From: Liolophura sinensis
Taxonomy: Eukaryota > Mollusca > Polyplacophora > Chitonida > Chitonidae
Reading direction: 5' to 3'
DNA length: 64,000 nucleotides
Assembly: GCF_032854445.1 (NCBI RefSeq)
Contig: NC_088305.1
Span: forward strand, 18,957,717-19,021,716
Below, piece after piece: positions 1 to 12,061 of the stretch. The notes under the pieces were generated by a model. The model did not search any database. It worked only from the letters and a program-made list of their open reading frames with translations, and had not been told where the DNA came from. Position numbers and translations under genes: made by a program. Each line of letters begins with the position of its first letter. Position 1 is the first letter of the stretch.

Positions 1-257
1 CAGAGGTCTGGTCCCTGCTGGTGGACTAAGCATCCTCGAGGCCTGGTCCCTGCTGGTGGACTAAGCATCTCCGAGGCCTGGTTCTTGCTGGTGGACTAAA
101 CATCCCCGAGGCCTGCTCCCTGCTGGTGGACTAAGCATCTCTGAGGCCTGGTCCCTGCTGGTGGACTAAGCATCTCCGAGGTCTGGTCCCTGCTGGTGGA
201 CTAAGCATCCCCTAACCCTGGTCCCTGCTGGTGGACTAAGCATCCCGAAGGCCTGGT
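1..257. repeat. 35-bp minisatellite (about 7 copies, runs off left edge)
   Basis: Units with the core CCTGCTGGTGGACTAAGCAT recur every 35 bp, seen from the spacing of GAGG at 3, 38 and 73. Copies differ by a few substitutions, and the last decays into unique sequence near 257. The array is already in progress at base 1, so its true length is unknown. Confidence 0.95.
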
Positions 258-1413
258 CTCTTTACATTGTTTTAATGTTATTGTATGTTAAATGTGATGA
301 CAACACAGCATTTTGACTAATTCTGGACTAACGACGTCTTATCTCAGCATTTTTTTCTGCCTAACTCTGCTGAAGCCATGGTGTCTTGGGGGGGGGGCGG
401 GGATGCATGTAACTTGCTACTGTTTAAGCATTTACGTGAACAGTTAGAACAAAACTTTAACTGAGGTAAATTGCGTTTAGGCGGGGTATTTGTCATTTGA
501 TTTAACTCAGTCGTTGCGCCTTTTTATTTCTTATTTATTTATTCATTAATTTTGTGTCATTCTCGCATTTGTAACTATATATTAATTTTTTGTTCCTTTC
601 TTTATTCAACATTGACAAATAATTTCCCATACTAATTAATGCATTAATTTATTTCACTAGAGTTTTATGATGGCGGCTTTATCCAATGAGAATATTTGCT
701 CAAACCATGCAGTTCTATAACTCAGTGCATCTGTTTCTAGATTTGTCTAGTTTAACTTTTGAAGCACGTTGCTCGTTGTTATATTGTCTTATAAACGCTT
801 ATAATCTTTGACAAAGATGGACATCAAGACGCATCGTTTTACACTAGACAGCGTGAGGCGGACATCAGCTGTTGGCGTATGAATGGAACAATAGTCAGAT
901 TGCTTTCCTACTTATCTGCAAACTCATTGGAAAGCATTCTGATTGGTACTGTTTGAAGTGATGTCATAGGACTTAGCATGGAGAGTTTTGAAAAACAAAG
1001 TAATCGACCCCAAAACGACATCATATCATGATAATTATGTCCGATTTAAAGTTTCTCGCCACTTTTTCTCCTCTTCTCCTCGATGGCCATTTGGAATTAG
1101 CGCCCAGTTTCACGAAGATGTCGTACATGTGCGATAATAGCAAATACAAGACTGTGGTACGGTAATAGTGACGTACAACATATCGTAAGACAAATGTACG
1201 ACAAAAAGTGTCGTACGCAGCTTTGTCAAATGGAATATAATTCTACGTCCGCCAAGGTTTAAAGTTTGTTTTCTTTGCCAACCAGTCATTTTTGAGGTAC
1301 AAGTGTACTCTAGGTTTGAAAATAATGGAAAGTTTTAGAAGGCATCAGTTTTATTGATGAAAGTACGATAATCTTGGCGAGAGGTGGCAGGTAGTTAAAG
1401 GCTGCGAGGGACG
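258..1413. other. Non-genic stretch with a small palindromic element
   Basis: No coding signal is seen. It contains a G-run near 388-402 and an AT-rich tract around 525-660. The segment about 1106-1236 has inverted ends (a GTTTCACGAAG-like start, and CTTTGTCAAAT at the other end) with inner arms GTCGTACAT and ATGTACGAC, which is the shape of a short palindromic MITE. Confidence 0.5.
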
Positions 1414-1482
1414 TATTTATTTATTTATTTTGATTGGTATTACAGTGCTGTAGAATATTTCACTTATTCGACGGCGGCCAGC
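1414..1482 (-). repeat. SINE-A, 3' fragment
   Basis: An (ATTT)n tract, then GATTGGTATTACAG and GAATATTTCACTTATTCG, then GACGGCGGCCAGC, match the 3' end of SINE-A in reverse. Only about 70 bp remain. Confidence 0.75.
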
Positions 1483-2930
1483 GCGCGGAACGCACCCTTG
1501 ACGTGGCATGGGTACTCATCTCAGCTGACAATATAGGACCGTCCAGATTTTTATGGCTGCTTTCTCGTAGGCTGGCCATGGTGAGCACCAATGCTTGTTG
1601 GACACGAAAAGTTTTAGGGCTGAGTTACCACATCAAACGTTAAAATTTTCGCTTATTGTTTGTTATTTTTCTAATGGAGGTCTGGGGCCATATACATACA
1701 TCTGCATGGAACGGTTGCAAGGTTATGGCTGCTGATTCGATTGTAAGTATCAGAGGTGATCCGGGATGAGCCCTAGACAAATTGGACAGGTGTGTTACAT
1801 GCCAGTTGAACAAGCGTTATGTTTTTCTTGAGCTCTACCGATGGAAACCGTTCCCACGTCTGGATTAACATGTCAACATAAACGACCAGTCATAATTCCA
1901 AGTCCAGTCACATCCAAGACGTTAAAACTGTCGACCTTGTCAGTTGATCGATGACCTCTTAGGATGTTGGTACATATTTACGGCAGTCGCCCTGGTGTAC
2001 CAGGTGTCCGTATTCTGTACCTGGGAGGAGTGTCTTCGGCGTGGCGTTTCAGTGAGGCTGCACAAATTAAATGTCGGGATTTTTCTTTAAGAGAGCAGTG
2101 TATTCAGGGAGTAGGCCTCGGATCCCCATTAATTTTCCATGAGCGACAATGTTAACGTCTAGCACTGTAACTCAGTCCCAAACATTCCGTGGCCAATAAG
2201 CTTTGGTGCACACCTGGCCCAGCCTGTGAGAAAGAAGCCATAAAAATCTTGACATAGGTTGACCGTCAAAATCTGGACCTTTCCATGCCGGCAGCTGGGA
2301 GGCGTGCCTAGAAACGCCAAGGGGACGTCACTCGCAGCCTCATCACTACCTCACACCTTGTGTCCTCTCACCCAGAATTTCAAACTTTCATCAATAAAGC
2401 TCATACCTCCTCAAAGTTTAGACAGCATTTTAATACCAAGCATGTACCTGTGCACCAAAAATGGACGCCTGGGAGCAAAAAAAGACTTTATACCCTAAAA
2501 TTCACAGAACTACAATCGTAGTTGTAAAAAAATAGTTGTAATGGGGATCTGTGTCCAGTAGACTTCATTAAGGGGCTTAACTCGAAATATACAGAGTGTA
2601 GGATTTTGTCACAGTGTAGCTTTAGGTATACCGTACTGAAACACGGTTTCATACTTTCAGACAGCTTCTATGCTCTAATACATCAGCGTTATCGCCTACA
2701 TACTATCACATCACAAGGATCATTACGTAGGTAATAGACTTTCTGACGAACACCGTGAATAGACACAAAACCTCCACACAGACAATGAAGCCTTGAAATA
2801 TGAATAGGTGATATCAGAGAGAGTGTGCTCTCTAGTAATTACAATGACCACAAAGGACACGATCAGACGTTAGCAGATACACTGTCGTGCCAGACCATTC
2901 CGCAGAGGCTGAAGGGACGGATATACGGAG
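1483..2930. other. No recognisable feature
   Basis: Short open frames of 60-80 codons occur here but show no family resemblance, splice context or repeat homology that I can recognise. Confidence 0.5.
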
Positions 2931-3045
2931 GTTCCATCAGAGTCTCATTTGGAGAATGTCAAAGGCAGTTTCTGAGTCAACTTGCCCATATAGCATGAGG
3001 ATGGTCGTCACTTGAGATCTTCTGGCCTTCTGTCCGCCTTCCTCC
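2931..3045. repeat. Diverged dispersed repeat, pair with 8626-8815
   Basis: CATTTGGAGAATGTCAAAGG, then ATAGCATGAGGATG, then TCTTCTGGCCTTCTGTCCG also occur in the same order at 8626-8815, there as CATTTAGAGAATGTCAAAGG, ATAGCATGAAGATG and TCTTCTGGTCTTCCGTCCG. The spacing differs by an indel. Element class unknown. Confidence 0.65.
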
Positions 3046-3584
3046 AATTGCCGCTAACAACTCACTCATGTAAAGAAATCTAAAATTCACCATCTGATCG
3101 GGAAAACAAGAACTTCTTGAATTTTGATGTTCAAATTGGGAGGAAGAATTGAAATCAGAGTATTTACAAGTTTTACAAAATTTACAAATATATCAGTGGC
3201 AGTAGACATTTATGGAGACTGTGCGATTGCTTTTGTTATCATCAGCGGAAAATGTGTTTGTTTTATAGATTAAGACTTGCCATTTCATTTACATCAGAAT
3301 GTTGTCTATTTGTAACAGGGTGATCCGAATGTTTGAATGACCTTCTTTGAGGCCTCTTCCAATTATATACACAAGGTACTTTTTCAGCCAGAACAACTGT
3401 AGCGGCTGAGTGAAAACGTAAAAACAGATAAACTGTTTCAATATCCGCGCGGCTTGGGAATGTATGACAACATTGTATGTGTATCTGATGACGGTGAAGC
3501 GCCGTACTCTAGAAGGTTTTCACTTTTATGTCCGCAGTAACCGGCTTTACTGGTGAGGGGAACAGGACTTAATACGTAGAAATT
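3046..3584. other. No recognisable feature
   Basis: AT-rich sequence with no tandem structure or coding signal seen up to the SINE-B target-site duplication at 3585. Confidence 0.4.
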
Positions 3585-3923
3585 ACCGCCCTTCGACTGA
3601 GTGAGTGACTGCTTGGGGTTTAACGTCGTACTTAACAATTTTTCAGTCATATGACGAGGAAGGAATCCTTAGAGTGTGTGTAGTATGTCTCCTTGTCGCA
3701 GGACGAATTTCCACCGCTCTTTTATTTAGTGCTGCATCACTGAGACGACTTACCGAAGTAAGCCGCCCCGCCCGAACCATTATACCGATACGGGTCAACC
3801 AGTCGTTGCACTATCCCCTTCATGCTGAACGCCAAGCGAGGAAGACACAACTTTGTTTTTTAAAGTCTTATGTGTGACTCGACCCAGGTTTGACCCTGGA
3901 TCTACCACTCACCGCCCTTCGAC
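3585..3923 (-). mobile_element. SINE-B, full length with 13-bp target-site duplication
   Basis: The element reads in reverse: GTGAGTGAGTGACTGCTTGG, then GGTTTAACGTCGTACTTAAC, a middle with CCGCCCGAACCATTATACCG, ending in the tRNA-like head around GGTTTGACCCTGGATCTACC. The 13-bp flank ACCGCCCTTCGAC stands at 3585-3597 and again at 3911-3923, which marks retroposition by LINE machinery. An open frame of 90 codons across it is incidental. Confidence 0.92.
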
Positions 3924-6336
3924 CGCTCCTGGATAAATCTACTGGCTTAAAGGAGAAGCAAATATAAAAATGATGCCAAAATCAGAAGATAGAACGTCAA
4001 AACTTATTTGGTACAAAAATAGAACATAGCGTACTGTAAGTGCATAGTTGTAGAAAATCCTGATTCTTCTCTGAGCCACGACGTTGTTCAAATTAAGACA
4101 CGCACTCTTATCAACTAAAATCTAAAACAATAATAACTCAGAGGCTTACGACAGCCTAGAAACAACGCTGCGATCTTCTTATGGACAGCCTACATTGTAT
4201 TTTGTTTTCTTTTCCTAGGAGAAATACGAAGATTTTGTTTCCTATCTGTCATCGTATAAAACCGGAAACCTCTCACTAATTTCCGCGCAATTTGCATTCA
4301 CAACTAATAAAACAAATACAGAAGGGTTTACCGATTTGAGAATCACTTGAGAATTTTCTTTTCGGCTGACATTGAAATTTTTTCATTGGATTTCCTGACG
4401 TATCTGTCTTGGCACCCAGTGATGATGTGGATTCATTTAGCAATCATTTACAACGACTCCCTGAACAAACGAGAGTATAGACAATGTATTCCTACGCGAA
4501 TGTGGCAGAGGAATACGACAGGAGTTTGTTGAGAAGGCTACAGATCACCAGACATTCCCGTCTGAACCGAGATTACATAGCCTGTTTAAAGCCTGTTTTC
4601 TTTCTTATTTGAGATTTATTTTGTTATCTGAGACATTTATCTGTTATGTGTTAACATAATTAAAATCTCCTGAACTCAATTTTTCTATATCGTGCGTCCG
4701 ATCCACTGTGTTATGGCCTATGGAGGTAGAGGGTTTTAGTTAACTTCCAAATGGCTTATAATCTCCAAATATCTTCAACAAATGGCTGTCCCATTCTTCT
4801 GCAGCTTCAAAACCTCAAAAGACGTGAGAGATCATTAAAAAACACTATGAAATTACACCCACGTCTTGGCTGAGGTCAACGTTTCGTAACTCTTCACATT
4901 AGCCTCTGTGACGGTAATTCCGGTTATGCTCTCTTTGATAGCCTCTTTAAGAAGCTTTTTCTTTCTAACGTAACAAAGAAACCATGCAGATTTTTGACAC
5001 GGAGAGAGAAGCATTAGAATAATATAAAAAGTGTTGTAAATGGATTAGCTTAATATCGACGTCTGAAGATTCTGATCAGCGATTGGCTGAAGCAGCACGT
5101 TGCGGTGATCACCAGAAAATTCTTACCGTTTCGGGAAAAAGAGGACCTGTAACATTGTTATATTGTCTACTACATAAAAGACACCTTTCTGTTTTTCAGA
5201 AGGTAAGAAAACTGAACAGGAATCATAGCTAACGGGAATTGTACCATAATTCTTGGGCGACATGTTTGGTAAAATGGCTTGCATGGAAATGAAATAACTG
5301 GATGGCATAGCCGGGTAGTCCCCCTGATGCACAAGAATGCCCCAAACGCCCACATCCTAACATGGTAATTTCTCAGACGATTAATAATAGAGATGGGGGC
5401 ACAGAAATATGGAACATCACAATAGAGAAGAATAGGACGTTGAATCCATGGGGTACAGGATATTTGTCAGATTCGTCGTTTGCCAATAAAACAAAAAAAC
5501 TATCACGTAAAAAACGAGATAGTGACTTAAAACTGAGAAAGCAAAGCATATTTTACACTGCACCGGCAAGTTTTTATGGCCAGAGAAAATGATTTAAAAT
5601 CTTGCAATTCATTATCAATACTGAAGGCAAATTTAAAACAATTAATACTTGACCGTGGCAAAAACTGTTAATGCTCTGTGGTAATGGTATTAGTTTTGTT
5701 GGTGGTATTTTAAAAGTGTCTATTCTCGTTGTAGTTGTATTTTGTATACAACTAATAACTATTTTTCACCCCTCTGTTCTCTAGCCAATAAATTAATATT
5801 TTTTTTGGAAGAGACAAAGCAAGCCCCCCTGGGTTTTATTCCGGCCGTTTCATTCAGTGCTGTAAAACTCAAAAATTGTACTGTAAAATAAATTAAAAAA
5901 AAACAAAACAGTGCCGGTAGTAAACCACCGACTTTGGCAAGTTACTAACGATCTTTCCCACTTGCGACGAAGGCCAACATATATACGCTAATCATACTGA
6001 CGGAACACAAATGATCATCAGCAAATGACAGATACATCTCAAGCGTCTGTCTCTAGACAGTGGAGGCAGTGAGAGCTCAAGGTCGGGTTTAATCCAGCAT
6101 CTCTTGTGTCCTAGAGGTTGTAATACAAGCGCTATAATCTCCGAAACACACATGTGCGCAAGTATGGTATTGATACTAGACAGACCCCCTTGAGAACCAT
6201 CTAATTGGAAATAACATAATCGATTGGCTATTCAAGTCAAATTGAGATTAATGTTGAATTAACTGTTAACATAAATTAATCTTTGCTTTATATTTTTAAG
6301 ATTTATTATGTCTATGTCACCGTACCTGTATAAGTT
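3924..6336. other. Intergenic; possible tRNA-like relic near 5890-6000
   Basis: Mostly AT-rich with no gene recognised. Around 5910-5985 the complement reads like a decayed tRNA-type promoter pair (CGCAAGTGGGAAAG, then GGTGGTTTACTACC), so it may be an old SINE of another family. Confidence 0.35.
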
Positions 6337-6540
6337 AACCCATATCAGTATAATGGCTCAGGCGGGGCGGCTTACTTGCCTTCGGTTAGTCGTCTCAGTG
6401 CAGCACTAGATAAAAGAGCGGTGGAAATCTGTCCTGCAACAAGGAGGCACATTACGTACACCCTAAGGATTCCTTCGTCGTCACATGACTGAAAAATTGT
6501 TGAGTGCGACGTTAAACCCCAAGCGATCACTCACTCACCA
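6337..6540 (+). repeat. SINE-B, 5'-truncated
   Basis: Begins at CCCATATCAGTATAATGGCT, runs through GCGGTGGAAATCTGTCCTGC and ends GACGTTAAACCCCAAGC with a short (ACTC) tail. The tRNA-like head is missing. Confidence 0.88.
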
Positions 6541-7084
6541 AAAAGAGAAACATTTTTCCTGAGAAGGAGAAACTTCTAGGTGACAGAGGGTTTGAGGTCC
6601 ATAATGTTAATTTGAAGTTGACAATGTTTAAGTATGCGCCCACTATTCACAAGCTAGCTAGCGTCGATTCTGCTTTCTTTACAATTTCTGGCTATTTTTT
6701 TCATCTTGTTAGGGATATCGTGTTTTTTTTTCAGTCGTAGGCTGCTTTATTAGCAATTAAAAAATTGTGTCTGGCAAATAGAGCTTTGTGTCAGTACCCT
6801 GTGGATTATAGGCCACAGAGATTATTTCAAATTTTCAGTTGTGTTTTTTTCGATATGACAAAATGAATGGGACTCGGAGACTGATGGTAGATTTTATCTT
6901 TCTCTATTGGAATCGGTATGCAGAAAACAGGACGTTATGCTCTTCAGATTGCTGTCAATAGTTTGTTCATTAAATCCACGTCTCCCACAAGTAAATCTCC
7001 GTCCTACGTGATTCTGTGACACGTGCAAGGTGGATGAGATGTTTGACCACTATCTACCCCCGTGCCCCAAGTATAGGCCGAACA
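6541..7084. other. No recognisable feature
   Basis: T-rich runs near 6725-6735, but no repeat family or coding frame was recognised. Confidence 0.4.
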
Positions 7085-7274
7085 AAGACGTCACCAATGC
7101 AGTCGCTATGAGTTCAAATCCAACTCATGCTGGCTTAATCTCCGGCCGTACATACGAAAGTCTGTCAGCAGCCTGTGGATGGTCGTGGGTTTGACCGGTT
7201 TCCTCCCACCATGATCCTGACCGCGGCCGTATAAATGAAATATTTTTGAGTAGAGCGTAAAACATCAATCAAAT
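7085..7274 (+). repeat. SINE-A, diverged, 5'-truncated
   Basis: CACCAATGCAGTCGCTATGA, GGATGGTCGTGGGTTTGACC, GTTTCCTCCCACCATGATCC and GCGTAAAACATCAATCAAAT appear in SINE-A order with many substitutions and a small central deletion. Confidence 0.85.
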
Positions 7275-8158
7275 GCATACAATATATAAATAAATAAGAA
7301 CAGAGACAAGCTCAAGTAGGCTATGGCTTTCTGTGATTTTTTGGTTTGAGGGAATGTTCACTTGTAGGAATACTGTCCTCAAAGAAAAACAGGGCAAAGA
7401 TATGCACGGCGTTTTGTTTTCCAACATAGCGGAGTATTGAAGTCTGATAACTTTTCGTACAGTCATGATGTAAATCATTCTTTCTCAGAAATGAACCACA
7501 CCATTTTATTTATCTAAATATCATCATCAGAAGGATGACCTTTCAACTATTACATACTGTCACCTGAAACGTGCTGACATGAAGCAGTTCTCACACATAT
7601 ATATACCTCTCCACCACAAACAGGTGCTCATTTCCACTTGGTACCATATCTGCACCAGCTGACCGTAAGACAGTCCGGTGACTAACTCAAAATCACATGA
7701 ACACTTGAACTAGTCATATGATCCAATCAACGGTTACCGTCTAGCTTCACGACACGGTTTAATTCTGGTGTGACACGGTGCATCGATTTGTGTGATAGCC
7801 CAAGAGACTAAGCGTAACCTAGTATTGTTAGACACACCCCTCTGTCTCCTCTGACCAGACCAAATGCTTAGGAAGACATCTGGACTAATCTGCACCCTCA
7901 CACCATACTGTCTGTCTGGATAGCTGCAAGCTGTATACTAGTGGAGAATTAGTGATTCCAGTGGCTTGTATTGGTCACTGACGTTTATAACCTGACTGTG
8001 CCGTCTAACTGAGAAATAATTGTCGTAATTTTACAGGTGGCTTCTGTACGCTAACTCTGGCATTCTCGTCGTCTTTACACGAAATACAATTTACATGAAA
8101 TACAGCCGAATATATAATTCGGGGTGGGTGGGGGGAGGGGAGGAGGTGGAGGGGTGAA
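7275..8158. other. Intergenic with a G-rich stretch
   Basis: No gene seen. 8121-8154 is almost pure G/A/T with at least four G-runs of three or more on the + strand, a possible quadruplex former, immediately before a SINE-A. Confidence 0.4.
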
Positions 8159-8425
8159 ACCTCCGTAGCCGAAGGCATTATCGCACGCTAGTGCGGTGCA
8201 ATGACCCAGGAGTTTCTCACCAGTGCGGAGGCTATGAGGTCAAGTCCAGCTTATGGTGGCTTCGAATTCCTCTCCGCTTGTACTTGGGAAGGTCTGTAAG
8301 CGAAGTGCGGATCGTTGTGGGCTTCCCCCGAGCTCCGCCCAGTTTCCTCCCTCCATAATGATGGTCGCCGTCGTAAAAATGAAATATTCTTGAGTACGCC
8401 GTAAAACACCGATCAAACAAATAAC
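8159..8425 (+). mobile_element. SINE-A, near full length, diverged
   Basis: Starts CCTCCGTAGCCGAAGG in the tRNA-like head, continues AATGACCCAGGAG and GGTCAAGTCCAGC (box-B position), and ends GCCGTAAAACACCGATCAAA. Open frames of about 60 codons on the complement are products of the repeat itself. Confidence 0.9.
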
Positions 8426-8975
8426 ACGCAAGTAGTAGCTAATGGGCTATGCTTGTGGGTTGACAAAAAATCCTTTTGCCTAGGTAGATAACAAACCCGA
8501 GGACTCGATCAAATCTGGATATGTAATATCAGATCATGTTGTTTGAGAATCTTCAGCCTGGATCGTTGGACAAAAGAAGGCTGTGCAATCAGAAAATCCA
8601 TCTAGTAATCGTAATGACATTGCAACCAGAACTCATTTAGAGAATGTCAAAGGTAATTTGAGTCTCTTCCCAACAGGTTTCCTGCCCCGACGACGCCAGT
8701 CCCGACCCCCTGGCATCAAGCTTAGTGTGACAACAAAACTCAGATGTGATAGCATGAAGATGTAGATTACATAAGGTCTTCTGGTCTTCCGTCCGTGTTC
8801 CGCCAATCTCGGCCGGAAAGCCATTTTAAAACGTAAAAGAAGTCCCACAAAGGGAAATGCAACTTTGATCCAGAGAACAAAGAACTTGATCAAAATTGAC
8901 GAGGAAAATTGCAGAGGGCAAGACAGTTCATAAACAAATACGCTTCTTCATCAGCCTAAGTAGATATTAGTTGAT
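8426..8975. repeat. Stretch holding the second copy of the 2931-3045 repeat (about 8626-8815)
   Basis: See the entry at 2931. Here the homologous blocks are spaced further apart and include a C/G-rich insert with CCGACGACGCCAGTCCCGAC. Nothing else was recognised in the stretch. Confidence 0.6.
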
Positions 8976-9174
8976 GTATTTATTTATTTGATTGATGTTT
9001 TACGCCGTACTCAAGAATATTTCACTTATACCACGTCGGCCAGCACTCTGGTAGGTGGAAACCGGGCTGAGCCCGGGGGAAACCCACGACCATCCGCTGG
9101 TTGCTGACAGACCTCCCCACGTACGGCCGGAGAGGAAGCCAGCATTAGCTGGGCTTGAACTCACAGCGACCGCA
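8976..9174 (-). repeat. SINE-A, head-truncated
   Basis: Reverse order: (ATTT)n, GATTGATGTTTTACGCCGTA, GGTGGAAACCGGGCTGAGCC, CCACGTACGGCCGGAGAGGA, ending at GAACTCACAGCGACCGCA. The outer tRNA head is absent. Confidence 0.92.
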
Positions 9175-9329
9175 AAGTATATATTAGACAGGTGGATATG
9201 TTAGCAGGAAGCCCGTCTATGGGTTGTGAAATATGTTTCTTTGTTTGATCGACTTTATATTTTTATACTTTTAAATTGATTTCGGCCACACCATGCGTTT
9301 TCACCTTGTTATAGGACTATATGAATGTA

Positions 9330-10363
9330 AAGGACCTGGTACAGTAAGGCGGGGAATCTACCCCAGAGAGGTACGATAAGAAAGTGCAAATTCCAAAATT
9401 CCAGCATAATTCTATAAATTTTCAAATCAGAAGTATAAAACTTGGTTGAATCACCCATACAAAGTAAAAGTTTGTTCAGTAATAACCCGCCGAAAATGCA
9501 CTCTCGATCAAATGCGCTAATTTTAGCTCAAGCGTAGCACTGTGTCTTTAATATACAGAATGAAGATCAACGTTAACCAGAAAAATATCTGTACTGAAGC
9601 TCAGGGTTTCGTATTGGTTAACGTTGGTCTTCATGTGTAAAAAAATAAACTTTATAGTGTGATCAGTTTTGTTATATTTTGGCAAGCTTGAAAACCGTAT
9701 TTGTGCCATAGTTTGTCAGGTATCCTTCCTGGTACCATGAACTAACGCAGTCACTGTGGGAAATTGGTTCCACCTGTAGGAAGTTCCAATGTTTGTTTTT
9801 CTTTTTTCTTTGGCAACATGTTTTTGTGTGAGTAAAGATAAAGCTTGTTTTTGGATTAAGTAAATCTTATTTTGAATTTACAACGGATAATTGTTAAACT
9901 CTGGCATTACGTAACGTGTGGTAACAATAGTCATAGGTGAATCCTGCTTGAGACCATGTCTAGGCCTCTGGCTATCATTACCATTAACATTAACAACTCA
10001 TGCGCAGCGGTATTACAAGGCTGAACATCTGTTATATATGTATTTAATTGACTGGTGCATAGCTGCTCAAGAATTTTTCAGAAAGTTACATTTGTGGTGC
10101 ATTGATTTTCCCATTCTGCAGTGTCTAAGTCAAAAAAGAGATATTTCATTGTGAATAGAGCAGGCTACCATTTTTCGATTTTAAGACCTATACATTGCTT
10201 TAGTGTATGTTTCTAAGTCGCATGTTTGTCACATAACAGGAAAAGAAGTATAAAAGGAGAGGGCCAGCAGTTGTCACTCACAGCTATAGTCAGTTTCGCT
10301 TCTTGAGGTGTATAGTTTCGTTGACTGGAGCCGATTCCCCGTTTTACACCATACCAGGTCCTT
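9330..10363. mobile_element. 1034-bp non-autonomous TIR DNA element, complete, TA-flanked
   Basis: The left end starts AAGGACCTGGT and continues to GGGGAATC; the right end is its inverted counterpart, GATTCCCC to ACCAGGTCCTT. The ends pair over about 30 bp with small indels. A TA dinucleotide stands on each side (9328-9329 and 10364-10365), as with Tc1/mariner-like target-site duplications. No transposase frame is present, so it would depend on a source elsewhere. Two partial relatives sit at 46343-47105 and 54985-55832, each just upstream of a copy of the SDR exon 1. Confidence 0.85.
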
Positions 10364-10978
10364 TAAATGAATCTGTTTATCACCCATAAAAGTTATGTGG
10401 CCATAATAAAGATGGTTGCTTAGCAACCGGAAAACATCGGTTAAAGCACTTACTCATCAGTCAGAATACTGTATCGGTAGAGTGGAAATGTTAAACAATG
10501 GAAAAGTACGTAAAGCTCCGTGTGACTTTGGAAAACTAGAATTTATTTGTATATCTATTTATTTGAAAAGACTTTAACTCCGTAATCTGGAAGATTTTCA
10601 CTCATATTACAGCAGCTATTAGGATAATAGGTAGAGAAACACGCGAGAGCGCGATCTTGCGGATGACGGGCCGATCAGTTGCCTGGAAGTAGACCTAAGA
10701 GTTCTTTAAAATGCAAGAGCATTTTTTTGCTAGTGACCAGTATTCAGTCTGAACATGTGAAAAAATAAAATTCTTTTTACTTGGGATTTTGCCATTCAAA
10801 AAGTGGTTAAGTCAGACTTGTTGCCATTGTTGTTTCTGGAGCGAAAATATCTCAGCTAAGTCAGGAATGAAACTAACAGTTCTTGATTCAGCTGTATTAC
10901 CTTTCAACAAACACCTTATAAATACTAAAACCTAAATCCCATTATGCAACCAGTGGAACTGCTGGCCAATTAGAAATT
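10364..10978. other. No recognisable feature
   Basis: AT-rich sequence between the TIR element and a SINE-A. No coding or tandem structure noticed. Confidence 0.4.
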
Positions 10979-11152
10979 TGTTTGTTTGATTGGTGTTTTT
11001 CGCCGTATACCTAAGAATACTTCACTCATACGAGGGTGGCCAGCATTATTGGGAGGAAACCCGCGACCAGACAGATCTTTCTACACAGGAAGGCAGCATG
11101 AGCGAGATTGCATTGGTGAGAGGTTCCTGGTCTCTGTGCTGCGCTAACACAC
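10979..11152 (-). repeat. SINE-A with internal deletions
   Basis: TTTGATTGGTGTTTTTCGCC, a diverged GGCCAGCATTATTGGGAGGA, then a jump to GGCAGCATGAGC and GCATTGGTGAGAGGTTCCTG ending at GCGCTAACAC. Both ends survive but much of the middle is gone. Confidence 0.82.
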
Positions 11153-11920
11153 TAAAGACTAGACAGTTACATATATATCCAAAGATATTGTACACACCAC
11201 GATTATCCCTTTCTAAGTTATCAGAGCATAAGAAGATCGCATCGATCTATCAACGTTCCCATTGCTAATATTTTTTGTCGGATTCCGAACATTGCGAAAA
11301 ACAGAAAAGTGTTTTTATACATCGTTTGAGAATAAAACAATATCATATTCGAAGCCGGACAATCATGTCCTCCGCCACAATCTCATTCTTATTAACTAAG
11401 CTAACCATTTGTTTATTTTTTCCTTATCAAAATGTTTCTCCCCGTGACAAGCATCTGGTTGGTTTTAGAGGTAAATTGGCCAGATGAAGTTTGCTAAAAA
11501 CCCTGTACAAGAGAAGATTACCACAATTATCTACACCGCGAAAAGTGATTCCATTCAATAACTTACAGTGGTATTGTGAAGAGTTACGTAACGTTGACAT
11601 CAGCGTCACTTTTTTTGTTTTTCCTTAGTTATACTAACTATGAGTTTTTGTATCGATTTATTTTGACCGCTTTAAAATGATTGACTGTTTGTCTTCACTT
11701 TTCTGGTTTTGTACTTCTTTCTTCTCTTCTTGCTGTTTTAACTGTTTACTACAATACATGTGCTTTGTGTCCACCCGCCTACAGTTGATGAAAAGCACAC
11801 ACATTTATACCTAGAGTGTGAATTTGAAACATGTCCTACAAAAATGATACCATCCTAGCGAAAAAAAGAAAAGGAGCGAAACATAATCTATCTAAAAATA
11901 GCAACGGATTATATCCTGAA
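11153..11920. other. No recognisable feature
   Basis: Two short open frames (70 and 92 codons) overlap here without any recognisable domain. The stretch leads into the 21-bp minisatellite. Confidence 0.4.
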
Positions 11921-12061
11921 CCTGAAGAATAACATCCCGACCCGGAAGAATAACATCAAAAACACGGAAGCATTACATTCCGACCCGGAAGCATTACATC
12001 CCGACCCAAAGGCATTACATCCCGACCCGGAAGCATTACATCCCGACTCGAAAGAATTACA
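11921..12061. repeat. 21-bp minisatellite, left block
   Basis: About six to seven copies of a 21-bp unit whose core is CCGACCCGGAAGCATTACAT. It stops exactly where the LINE fragment begins at 12062. The same unit resumes at 13018. Confidence 0.92.
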
